This document shows positions 36,721 through 43,914 of a stretch of DNA of 54,899 bases, one piece after another. This DNA is from an uncultured Lachnospiraceae bacterium. Lineage in GTDB: Bacteria > Bacillota > Clostridia > Lachnospirales > Lachnospiraceae. Within the stretch, counting starts at the first letter, position 1, and each line of letters begins with the position of its first letter. The position numbers and the translations under genes were made by a program. A model generated the notes under the pieces. That model was given only the letters and a program-made list of their open reading frames with translations. It had not been told where the DNA came from and made no database searches. The DNA lies in assembly GCA_902761225.1 (NCBI GenBank), contig CACWJQ010000009.1, positions 1 to 54,899 on the forward strand, read 5' to 3'.

Positions 36721-38607
36721 TCACAGAAACTTCGCAATAAAAGGAGCGATGATGGAGATGATCGACGCGATCAGGGCGATCAGGGCAAGCTTTCTTACGC
36801 CCTTAACCTGCTCCTCTATCTTGGAGGTTTCTGACTTCACGCTGACAAGGAATTTGGAATTCTCCTCCCTGAGTCCCTCGAGCTGTTTACTGCTGTCATT
36901 GCGCAGACTTCCCAAAAGTTTGGCACTTTCATCCTTAATGACAGTGATATGTCTGCTTGTGTCCGTTCTCATGCTTTCAAGCTGAACGGAATTCTCCTGC
37001 CTGATACCATCCAGCAGCTTTCCGTTCTCATCCTGAATGGAGGCCTGTACATTTCTGTAGACCCTTACGCATTCCTTATGGATATCCGCACCGTTCAAAG
37101 CCTGAGAGATGGAATTCTGGCTCTGGAGCATCTGCTCCTGACCCTTTCTCAGGTTGCTCTGCATGGTCTGCAGATACTGGTCGCTGTTAGTTCTCATATT
37201 GTCCATCTGAAGCTTCATCGCGGAGACTTCATCCCTGAGAACCTCGACCCTTTCGATTATGTCGCTGTCGGAAGATGATTCCGATATGATTGCCTGAAGA
37301 TCTGCCTTGAGCTTTTCAAGACTTTCTTCATTAACACTCTTTGCGGAATCGAACTTAGCACTTACATCCTGATTAAGCAGGTCAAGACCTGCCGACAGAT
37401 CCTCATTCACATTCTGTCTCAGGCTTCCTATGCCGGATGCAAAATCCGCATTCACTCCCTGCTTAAGATCACCCAGCTGACTTCCTATCTGAGCCTCAAG
37501 ACGGTCGAGTCTTGCATTAAGCTCTGTATTGTCATTTACGGGAAGCGCTGCAAACTGCTCACCGATCAGAGCTTCAAGACGGTCAATCCTTGTATTGATC
37601 TCAGAATTATCATTGACAGGAAGACCTGCAAAGCGGGTATCCATATCGGAACCCATGCCCTGCTTGAGGTCATCGAGCCTTACCTCCATCTCGGTGCTCA
37701 CATCCTGCCTTAAGCCGGTAAACTGATCTCCTATCTGAGCCTCGAGACGGTCGAGTCTTGCATTAAGTTCAGAATTATCGTTTACGGGAATACCGGCAAA
37801 GCGGGTATCCATATCGGATCCCATGCCCTGCTTGAGGTCATCGAACCTTACCTCCATCTCGGTGCTCACATCCTGCCTTAAGCCGGTAAGCTGCTCACCG
37901 ATCAGGGTTTCAAGGCGGTCGATCCTCGCATCAAGTTCATCATTATTATTGCCGGCAAGATCCGTTCCAATCCTCTCAAAGCGCTCATCGTTCGAAGTCC
38001 TGATGGCATCTATCTGAAGGCTTACAGCCTCCTTGAGCTCGCCCAGCTGGCTTCCGATCTGAGCCTCAAGAAGATCAAGTCTTTCCTTAAGATCATCATT
38101 TCCCGACTCTGCTATATCATTCCTTATCTTCTCAAGATGCTCCTCATTGGAGATCTTGATCGCTTCTATCTGTTCCCTGAGCTCATTGCTGCGGTTTTCC
38201 AGCATCTCGCTCTGCCTGCTCATAAGCTCGCTCTGGCTCTGGGCAAGATCCCTCTGGCTCTGGGCAAAGTCTCTCTGGTTGGCAAGGAAAGCATCCTGAC
38301 CCGCAAGAAGATCCGACTGGAGCCTCTGCAGATGATCCTCATTGGCCTTGTTCATGGATACCATTTCTTCCTTGAGACCCTCGAGGGCACTGTCATTAAC
38401 CCCCGCACTAAGGTCCGGAAGAGCGGCAATGGTCTGCTGAAGTCCGCCCAGTTCATCGGCGACGGTCTTCATGCGGTCAAGGCACTCCTGGTACTCCCTG
38501 ACCTGGGCTCTCATAACTCCCATAGCCTCGGATTCGGCTTCACCGTTCGCACGTATGATCTGCTGAGCATTCAGCTTTTGTGATAACTGATCCATGAATG
38601 TATCCAT
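36721..38607 (-). CDS. Long coiled-coil protein with C-terminal membrane anchor
   Basis: A 628-residue, almost wholly helical protein of unknown family. Apart from a short N-terminus it is heptad-rich throughout, with many Leu/Gln/Asp/Glu and no Cys in the middle. It contains a 56-residue repeat visible also in the DNA (168 bp): NSELNARLDRLEAQIGDQF-like followed by TEMEVRLDDLKQGMGSDMD. A single membrane segment ends the protein (LALIALIASIISIIAPFIAKF), so it is probably tail-anchored with the coiled coil in the cytoplasm. ATG 38607 has GGAGG six bases upstream. It precedes the M23 peptidase gene, suggesting an envelope or cell-shape role, but this is inference from position. Confidence 0.7.
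   Translation of the reverse strand: MDTFMDQLSQKLNAQQIIRANGEAESEAMGVMRAQVREYQECLDRMKTVADELGGLQQTIAALPDLSAGVNDSALEGLKEEMVSMNKANEDHLQRLQSDLLAGQDAFLANQRDFAQSQRDLAQSQSELMSRQSEMLENRSNELREQIEAIKISNEEHLEKIRNDIAESGNDDLKERLDLLEAQIGSQLGELKEAVSLQIDAIRTSNDERFERIGTDLAGNNNDELDARIDRLETLIGEQLTGLRQDVSTEMEVRFDDLKQGMGSDMDTRFAGIPVNDNSELNARLDRLEAQIGDQFTGLRQDVSTEMEVRLDDLKQGMGSDMDTRFAGLPVNDNSEINTRIDRLEALIGEQFAALPVNDNTELNARLDRLEAQIGSQLGDLKQGVNADFASGIGSLRQNVNEDLSAGLDLLNQDVSAKFDSAKSVNEESLEKLKADLQAIISESSSDSDIIERVEVLRDEVSAMKLQMDNMRTNSDQYLQTMQSNLRKGQEQMLQSQNSISQALNGADIHKECVRVYRNVQASIQDENGKLLDGIRQENSVQLESMRTDTSRHITVIKDESAKLLGSLRNDSSKQLEGLREENSKFLVSVKSETSKIEEQVKGVRKLALIALIASIISIIAPFIAKFL
37633..37968 (-). repeat. 168-bp internal repeats in coiled-coil gene
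   Basis: A 168-bp unit (56 codons) occurs at least twice in near-identical form (starts near 37633 and 37801), with more diverged partial copies on both sides. Both begin with GCGGGTATCCATATCGGA on the plus strand. The high identity suggests recent duplication or gene conversion, and copy number may vary between strains. Confidence 0.75.
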
Positions 38608-38675
38608 AATCGCCTCCGAAAAACAGTACTGCCGCTTTACGGCATACAGTCCGCAAAAAAGAATGACTGCACTAC

Positions 38676-38681
38676 ATTATA
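38676..38681 (-). promoter_or_regulatory. -10 element of coiled-coil gene
   Basis: Perfect minus-strand TATAAT, about 70 bp before the start. The -35 is poor (GTTTAT at 17 bp), which suggests an activator-dependent promoter. Confidence 0.5.
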
Positions 38682-38718
38682 CTTCAAAATGCCCTCAAAT
38701 AAACTGTTTGGGGCATCC

Positions 38719-38774
38719 AAATAATCCTGATTTTTTGTGCATATTGCACCAAAAACTTAAATAATCCTTGATTT
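38719..38774. promoter_or_regulatory. Direct repeats flanking a palindrome upstream of coiled-coil gene
   Basis: Two copies of AAATAATCCT(T)GATTT (38719-38734 and 38759-38774, 40 bp apart) flank the perfect palindrome GTGCATATTGCAC (38737-38749). The block is upstream of the weak -35, a fitting position for an activator. The rest of 38608-38961 holds only AT-rich sequence and the hairpin near 38889. Confidence 0.45.
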
Positions 38775-38888
38775 AAGTATAAACATTTACCATTTCTTTA
38801 CATGGTGTTCATACTTTATTCATATACTCCGAATATAATCTTCTTGAAAGCAGACGAAAGCAAATAAATCGATCATTTTTTCATAATA

Positions 38889-38937
38889 GCCCGGGAGCCG
38901 AAAGGTTTCCGGGCACTCCTCATTTCTGAGGCTTTTT
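38889..38937. terminator. Hairpins after relQ-like gene
   Basis: GCCCGG/CCGGGC with a 14-base loop lies about 50 bp past the relQ-like stop. A second small hairpin CCTCA/TGAGG followed by T5 points in the plus direction. The minus-strand T-tract is weak, so termination is likely but imperfect. Confidence 0.5.
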
Positions 38938-38961
38938 CTTATGTGTTCCGCTGCTTTATCC

Positions 38962-39627
38962 TTACTGAAGATCGGGATTTCCCATGATATTGCTGAGCTT
39001 GATGATCTCATCGTTAAGACTCAGCATCTTCTCATCCAGATCCGAAACAAGATGGGCGCACTCCACCAGCTCGTCCCTGATGTGCTGGGGCGCATCGCCT
39101 TCGAACTTGTAGTGGATCTTGTGCTCAAGGCTTGCCCAGAAATCCATGGCGACAGTTCTTATCTGGATCTCAACCTTCGTATCAACAACCCTGTCGGACA
39201 GATATACGGGAACAGTGACTATCATATGATAGCTCTTGTATCCGCTGGCCTTGGGGAAGGTGATATAGTCCTTGACGGTAAGGATCTTGATGTCCTGCTG
39301 ATGCTCTATCATATCGGCAATACGGTATATATCGGATGAAAAAGAGCATATGATCCTGACACCGGCAATATCATTGACGTTGTTGACCATGTTCTCTATG
39401 GTAGAATCCAGGCCGTGGCGCTTGAGCTTCTTGACGATACTCTCCGGCGTCTTCATCCTGCATTTCAGATGCTCGATGGGATTGTACTGATGAATATGCT
39501 GGAACTCTTCATTCAGGATCTCAATCTTGGTCTGTATCTGTCTCATTGCGGCATTATATACAAGAGTTACCTCCTGCCAGGTCTCAATGCCGTTTCCCTG
39601 CACTATATCATTGATATCATTATCCAT
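38962..39627 (-). CDS. relQ: Small alarmone synthetase (RelQ-type GTP pyrophosphokinase)
   Basis: Single-domain synthetase that makes (p)ppGpp-type alarmones by pyrophosphate transfer from ATP to GDP/GTP (some also use GMP). The 221-residue length and motifs are those of RelQ/SAS1: DIAGVRIICSFSSDIYRIAD, the YKSYH loop, and VEIQIRTVAMDFWASLEHKIHYKF containing the catalytic Glu. There is no hydrolase or TGS domain. The start (ATG 39627) has only a weak ribosome binding site. A 360-bp intergenic region with tandem hairpin repeats lies upstream. Confidence 0.95.
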   Translation of the reverse strand: MDNDINDIVQGNGIETWQEVTLVYNAAMRQIQTKIEILNEEFQHIHQYNPIEHLKCRMKTPESIVKKLKRHGLDSTIENMVNNVNDIAGVRIICSFSSDIYRIADMIEHQQDIKILTVKDYITFPKASGYKSYHMIVTVPVYLSDRVVDTKVEIQIRTVAMDFWASLEHKIHYKFEGDAPQHIRDELVECAHLVSDLDEKMLSLNDEIIKLSNIMGNPDLQ

Positions 39628-39670
39628 CGCTTGTTCCGGTCTTTCCGCTTTAAGGATTGCTTAAAACTAT

Positions 39671-39853
39671 AAATCGCCTGATTCAAGGCTATTGAATGCG
39701 ATACTTATGTATTGCTTTTAATTCAAATGGAAATTAGTCGCGTTCAATAGTACTTGTACTGCTCAACACCACAAACCGCCTGATTCACGACTATTGAACG
39801 CAATACCTTTTTTGGCATTTAAATCAAATGGAAATTAGTCGCGTTCAATAGTA
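39671..39853. repeat. Two tandem hairpin-forming repeats
   Basis: Copy 1 (39671-39752) and copy 2 (39773-39853) are imperfect direct repeats with a 102-bp period. The last 30 bp of each (39723-39752 and 39824-39853) are identical. Each unit also carries an inverted repeat: CTATTGAATGCG with CGCGTTCAATAG in copy 1 (11 of 12) and CTATTGAACGC with GCGTTCAATAG in copy 2 (perfect). Each could therefore fold into a hairpin with a 39-bp loop. They sit between divergent genes. The rest of this gap (39854-39987) is AT-rich with no recognised feature. Confidence 0.8.
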
Positions 39854-39987
39854 TAATCACAACATACTGACACCTGCATAGGTTCAGATATGCATACGCA
39901 TACAAAATATATTTTACCACATTAAAGCGTAAATGTGTACATTCAAAAAATGGCGTTCAGTATGTACAGGGGATAAAACAGACAAAA

Positions 39988-40260
39988 ATGTTCAGATTAT
40001 GGGTAAGAGAATTTAAGGATACAAGGATGCTGAAGGACGTGGTCATCGAAGATGCCTCCTCCGACACCCGGACTCACAAGATATTTAACAGCCTTGAAAA
40101 GGCCTGCCATGAACTTGATCTGGCAGTGCCTATCTGGCTGGATAAGAATATCGAGGACTTTAAACGCACCTCCAAGTGCAGGTTCAGAAAAGAGTCATTT
40201 ATAGAAGAAGTCCCTTTTGACTTTCTGGAGATACAGGTCATAGAAGAAGATCCTGCATGA
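39988..40260 (+). CDS. Conserved-looking hypothetical protein, 90 aa
   Basis: Family not recognised. A small soluble protein with a mixed charged composition (MFRLWVREFKDTRMLKDVVIEDAS; ends in acidic residues) and no signal peptide, cysteine motif or membrane segment. Its pattern of alternating beta strands and one helix suggests a compact domain. The Shine-Dalgarno (AGGGG) is about 14 bases from the ATG, which is long. It stands alone on the plus strand, divergent from relQ, and is followed by a bidirectional terminator. The frame covers the whole 270 bases and the codon usage is normal, so I think it is a real gene. Confidence 0.65.
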   Translation: MFRLWVREFKDTRMLKDVVIEDASSDTRTHKIFNSLEKACHELDLAVPIWLDKNIEDFKRTSKCRFRKESFIEEVPFDFLEIQVIEEDPA

Positions 40261-40293
40261 TCCTTCAGCATAGCCAGGTCCCATGCGCATAAA

Positions 40294-40337
40294 CAAAATC
40301 CCGGCATCCGAACACGGATACGCCGGGACTTATTTTT
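40294..40337. terminator. Bidirectional terminator
   Basis: Stem TCCCGGC/GCCGGGA extended by ATCCG/CGGAT, with T6 on the plus side and TTTTGTTT on the minus side. It serves the 90-residue gene and the galE-DUF1294 pair, which converge here. Confidence 0.88.
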
Positions 40338-40643
40338 TCAACTGGCATTAAGTATTGAACTTGCGATATCTGTCTTTGTAACGAGCAGGAACAGGATAAC
40401 AGCTTCGATCACAAGTATCATCGGAACACCGATGTAGAACTTCGGCTTTCTGATCTTGTGTCTGAACACAATCATCCCAAGCAGTGCCCCCGGAGCTCCC
40501 ATGACAGCCGCAGCTATCAGGTTCTTCTCCGGAGTTCTCCATTCGCCCTTTATGGCCTTCTTCTTGTCAAGACCATAGATCCCGAAGACAGCCAGATTTA
40601 CCAGCGCATATGCAATTATGAAGCTCCAGATACCGTGTATCAT
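40338..40643 (-). CDS. DUF1294 family membrane protein
   Basis: A 101-residue protein with about three membrane segments. The DUF1294 signature is visible: YGLDKKKAIKGEWRTPEKNLIAAAVMGAPGALLGMIVFRHKIRKPKF, combining the DKxxA, W-R-x-x-E and RH(K/R)-x-x-K elements. The role of the family is unknown; in other proteins the domain is fused to cold-shock-like domains. It starts 12 bp after galE and has GGAGAG upstream, so it is probably co-transcribed. Confidence 0.88.
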   Translation of the reverse strand: MIHGIWSFIIAYALVNLAVFGIYGLDKKKAIKGEWRTPEKNLIAAAVMGAPGALLGMIVFRHKIRKPKFYIGVPMILVIEAVILFLLVTKTDIASSILNAS

Positions 40644-40655
40644 GATATCTCTCCG

Positions 40656-41675
40656 TCATCCCTCATATCCATTGGGATTGTTCTTCTGCCATCTCCAGGA
40701 ATCCTCGCACATCTCGCGGATCCCGTACTGTGCCTTCCAGCCCAGTTCCTTCTCTGCAAGGGATGCATCCGCATAGCACTCAGCGATGTCACCGGGACGT
40801 CTGTCCTTGATGGAATAAGGGATCTTAACTCCGTTGGCCTCTTCGAAATTCTTAACGATATCGAGAACGCTGTAGCCCTGGCCTGTTCCGAGATTGTAGA
40901 TCTTAAGTCCGGGCTTTTCATCAATCTTGTCCAGTGCCTTAACGTGACCTATTGCAAGATCCACCACATGGATGTAGTCTCTTACTCCGGTTCCGTCATG
41001 AGTGTCATAATCATTTCCGAATACGCCAAGTTCCTTGAGCTTTCCAACAGCAACCTGAGTGATGTAGGGCATGAGGTTGTTGGGGATTCCATTGGGATTC
41101 TCGCCCATGGTTCCTGACTTATGCGCTCCGATGGGATTGAAGTATCTGAGCAGGATCACGTTCCACTCATTATCAGCCTTCTGGATGTCGGACAGGATCT
41201 GCTCGAGCATGGACTTGGTCCAGCCGTAAGGATTGGTGCACTGTCCCTTGGGGCACTCCTCGGTGATGGGAACAAATGCAGGATTTCCGTACACGGTGGC
41301 ACTGGATGAGAAGATGATGTTCTTGCATCCGTGCTTTCTCATCACATCAACAAGTGTAAGTGTACCGGTAATGTTGTTGTCATAGTATTCCCAGGGCTTT
41401 GCAACGGACTCACCAACAGCCTTAAGTCCTGCAAAGTGGATCACGGCGCTTATATCTTCCTTGGAAAAAATATCATCAAGTGCCTGTCTGTCCCTGATAT
41501 CAGCCTTGTAGAAAACCGGTGCCTTACCGGTTATGGCCTCGATTCTTCCCAGAACCTTCTCACTTGCATTGGAAAGATTATCAAGAATGACAACCTCCCT
41601 TCCCGCATTCTGAAGTTCCACAACAGTGTGGCTTCCGATAAATCCGGCACCGCCGGTAACAAGTATCTTGCCCAT
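40656..41675 (-). CDS. galE: UDP-glucose 4-epimerase
   Basis: Interconverts UDP-glucose and UDP-galactose with tightly bound NAD+. The 339-residue protein starts [21 protein letters not shown] (GxxGxxG), has the [10 protein letters not shown] segment with catalytic Ser/Thr and the [10 protein letters not shown] motif with Tyr-x-x-x-Lys, and ends [16 protein letters not shown] 41675 is fixed by AGGAGG and the family N-terminus. It is followed at 12 bp by the DUF1294 gene and preceded by the UDP-sugar pyrophosphorylase gene, giving a nucleotide-sugar module. Confidence 0.97.
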   Translation of the reverse strand: MGKILVTGGAGFIGSHTVVELQNAGREVVILDNLSNASEKVLGRIEAITGKAPVFYKADIRDRQALDDIFSKEDISAVIHFAGLKAVGESVAKPWEYYDNNITGTLTLVDVMRKHGCKNIIFSSSATVYGNPAFVPITEECPKGQCTNPYGWTKSMLEQILSDIQKADNEWNVILLRYFNPIGAHKSGTMGENPNGIPNNLMPYITQVAVGKLKELGVFGNDYDTHDGTGVRDYIHVVDLAIGHVKALDKIDEKPGLKIYNLGTGQGYSVLDIVKNFEEANGVKIPYSIKDRRPGDIAECYADASLAEKELGWKAQYGIREMCEDSWRWQKNNPNGYEG

Positions 41676-41719
41676 ATATCCTCCTATAATCCGTATTTTG
41701 ATCCCATGGGATCCGCAGC

Positions 41720-41800
41720 TGCAGGTGATGATCAGTCCTCCGGTTACGCGAAGTGCCGACGCCGGCATTTCAAAGGTTCCGCGGGGTATTTTCACCTGCA
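41720..41800. other. Long-range stem in gap before galE
   Basis: TGCAGGTGA (41720-41728) and TCACCTGCA (41792-41800) form a perfect 9-bp stem enclosing 63 bp with GC-rich internal pairs. On the minus strand this would be the galE leader or the 3' end of the upstream transcript. It shares the word GTCGGCACTT-GCG with the element at 33276-33430. No known riboswitch is recognised. Confidence 0.45.
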
Positions 41801-41864
41801 AAAGCAATCATAAAGGGTTCCCCTGGGGGAGAGTCAATAGTAATCCTGAAGGTATGTCAGCTGA

Positions 41865-43091
41865 TCAGAGGACAACTCCGTTCTGCTCAAGAAGTGCCTG
41901 TGCGCTCTCAACAGAGTCCACACCGGTCTTGTTCTTGATGGGCGCGAATTCCCTCTCTCTTACAACCTCGAAGGGAAGACAGCTGTCGCACTGATGTATC
42001 ATATCGAGAACCAGGTTCTCATACTTGTATCCGTTGGGAGTCTCGGGCTTGAAGAGATTGCCGTTTTCATCGAGGCAGGGGATCTTCTTTTCAACAATGT
42101 GAAGAGGAAGAGCTCCGTTAAGTATCCTCTCAAGCTGCTCGGTCTTGAACAGATAATTGAGTATGACTCCGAAATTATATGCGGGATCTCCCTTCTCATT
42201 CTTTGCGTTCATGAGATCTTCGGTAAGATCATAATACTCTACGATGGAGGGCTTGCCATCCTCAAGGCAGATAACGCCAACCTTCTCATCGGGAGCAGCC
42301 TTGCGCACCACCTTGGCACCTACGGTGCAGTTCTTTGAAATGGTGGCACCCACGAAAACAGGATCTGCGATCCTCTGGAGAACATTATCAACTGCGAAAA
42401 CATTGAACCACTCGATGCCGTTTGCATGAACATTATCAAGGAGTCCTGCATTTACAAGGGATACGAACCATCCGCCGTTACCGTTGGGCGATGTGGCCAT
42501 TCTGCCCTTTTCCTCAAGATAGATCTTTCCTTCATAATCTGTAGCCGCAGCCATTGCCTGCATGAAGAAATGGACGTGATCCTCGGGATATCCAAAGTAA
42601 TTCTTTTCCCTGAAAAATCTGACAGTGGAGTCATTATTTTTCTCAGAGGTCATGATATAGATATGGATGGGAGCTCCGGCTCTTTCTGTGACATCCTTCA
42701 TATTATTGAAGAGGCACTCGAAGATATAGAGGTCTCTGGTCTTTCCAACGTTGTACATTCCCTTGGGATCATCGGAACCGAGTCTTGTTCCCATGCCGCC
42801 CGCAAGAAGGAGCGCGGCAACCTTGCCCTGCTTTATGGCATCAAGTCCTACAGCGTCAAACTCTGCCTTGTGCTCTTCTATCTCCGATATCTCCATGCAG
42901 TCAAGAGGAGTGATGACTCCGCGCTTTCCAAGCTCCTCCTGATGCTTGCAGTTAGCCTGGATGCTCATATCGGTGGCATCGATCTGTGCAAGGAGAGCTT
43001 CCTTCCCCGCATCATCCAGTTCATCATAATATTTAAGGACCTGCATCTGGCCGAATTTCTCAAGTTTTGCTTTTGCTTCATCTAATGTCAT
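41865..43091 (-). CDS. UDP-sugar pyrophosphorylase, UAP1-like (UDPGP type 1)
   Basis: Makes a UDP-sugar from UTP and a sugar 1-phosphate. The 408-residue protein belongs to the eukaryote-like UDPGP/UAP family rather than the usual bacterial GalU: nucleotide-binding motif LLAGGMGTRLGSDDPKGMYNVG (about residues 95-116), then MTSEKNNDST, PNGNGG and FNVFAVDN as in UAP1. The preferred sugar (GlcNAc, Glc or Gal 1-phosphate) cannot be set. ATG 43091 has CAGGAG eight bases upstream; an in-frame extension upstream covers the promoter and is ignored. The promoter overlaps the terminator of the pilin gene. Confidence 0.93.
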   Translation of the reverse strand: MTLDEAKAKLEKFGQMQVLKYYDELDDAGKEALLAQIDATDMSIQANCKHQEELGKRGVITPLDCMEISEIEEHKAEFDAVGLDAIKQGKVAALLLAGGMGTRLGSDDPKGMYNVGKTRDLYIFECLFNNMKDVTERAGAPIHIYIMTSEKNNDSTVRFFREKNYFGYPEDHVHFFMQAMAAATDYEGKIYLEEKGRMATSPNGNGGWFVSLVNAGLLDNVHANGIEWFNVFAVDNVLQRIADPVFVGATISKNCTVGAKVVRKAAPDEKVGVICLEDGKPSIVEYYDLTEDLMNAKNEKGDPAYNFGVILNYLFKTEQLERILNGALPLHIVEKKIPCLDENGNLFKPETPNGYKYENLVLDMIHQCDSCLPFEVVREREFAPIKNKTGVDSVESAQALLEQNGVVL

Positions 43092-43161
43092 TTTGATTCT
43101 CCTGTCTGGGAAAATGCGTACATCCGCGATCATTTCCCGATAATTTACACTCAACTGATTT

Positions 43162-43190
43162 ATTTTAACACAAAAAAACATCCGGCTCAA
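43162..43190 (-). promoter_or_regulatory. Promoter of UDP-sugar pyrophosphorylase gene
   Basis: Minus-strand -35 TTGAGC (43185-43190), 17-bp spacer and -10 TAAAAT (43162-43167). The -35 lies inside the loop/stem of the preceding terminator. Confidence 0.65.
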
Positions 43191-43203
43191 TTAAGCCGGA
43201 TGC
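43172..43203 (-). terminator. Terminator after pilin-like gene
   Basis: CATCCGGC/GCCGGATG stem with a 7-base loop, followed on the minus strand by T7. Confidence 0.9.
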
Positions 43204-43255
43204 TTAAGAAAACATATTGAAGATCGAATGTCCGTAACACATCTGTCAGGGGTTC

Positions 43256-43669
43256 TCATGCATCTCTGTATGCCTGGGCACCTGATTCGGTGGTAAGGTT
43301 ATACTGCTTCGAACCGTAATAATCGGTCTTTACATAAATACCGACTATATTGCCGTCAGCATCATAAAGTGCCATGAATGTATCCCCATGTCCTATAACA
43401 TGTCCGGAAACATGGGGAGTCTCATTGATGGAGCCGGGAAGATAGGATGAGTTGATCTCAACCTCAATGGAGCCGTTTCCGGAAAGATTGCCCTCAGCGA
43501 TATCCGCAAGGAATGCCTCCCTGATCTGGTCAGCGGTCTGGATATCCCTGGACCTCCTGGACTGCTCGACATATTTTATGAAAAGAGGGGCAAGCACACC
43601 TACAAGAACAGCCATGATGGCTATAACGATTATGAGTTCTACTAATGAAAAGCCCTTATTATCTTTCAT
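43256..43669 (-). CDS. Type IV pilin-like (prepilin) protein
   Basis: A 137-residue protein with a classic class III/type IVa prepilin signal: a short charged leader MKDNKG, cleavage before Phe7, Glu at +5 and a 20-residue hydrophobic helix (FSLVELIIVIAIMAVLVGVL). A helical stalk (IKYVEQSRRSRDIQTADQIREAFL) and a small beta domain follow. ATG 43669 has AGGTGA five to six bases upstream; the frame is open further upstream but without a signal. No pilus motor, platform or prepilin peptidase gene is in the window, so this is an orphan pilin or pseudopilin. A near-consensus promoter lies at 43754-43782 and a terminator follows, so it is monocistronic. Confidence 0.88.
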   Translation of the reverse strand: MKDNKGFSLVELIIVIAIMAVLVGVLAPLFIKYVEQSRRSRDIQTADQIREAFLADIAEGNLSGNGSIEVEINSSYLPGSINETPHVSGHVIGHGDTFMALYDADGNIVGIYVKTDYYGSKQYNLTTESGAQAYRDA

Positions 43670-43753
43670 AAGATTCACCTTAGGGTCCTGTAAACGAAAG
43701 CAATTATCGGTTAATAAATCGGCCACAAAAATATTAATAAAATCTTAAGATTT

Positions 43754-43782
43754 ATTTTAAGACGAAAAAATGCCGATTTCAA
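43754..43782 (-). promoter_or_regulatory. Promoter of pilin-like gene
   Basis: Minus-strand -35 TTGAAA (43777-43782), 17-bp spacer and -10 TAAAAT (43754-43759), about 85 bp before the start. Confidence 0.75.
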
Positions 43783-43914
43783 GAGGTTTTGAAAAGTTGA
43801 AAACGATTTCTGACAATTTTTTGTATGTTTTCCTGTTTTTTTACCTTGACATTATCCAAATAGTAATACTCAAATGCCCCATGCCCGAAAAATGCGTCTC
43901 ATAGACAGGCATCC

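Noticed and set aside
38820-39011. 63-codon frame after relQ
   Set aside because: Overlaps the relQ end and the terminator hairpins, with no ribosome binding site.
41676-41807. 44-codon N-terminal extension of GalE
   Set aside because: GalE begins at the MGKILVTGG nucleotide-binding strand, and AGGAGG precedes that ATG.
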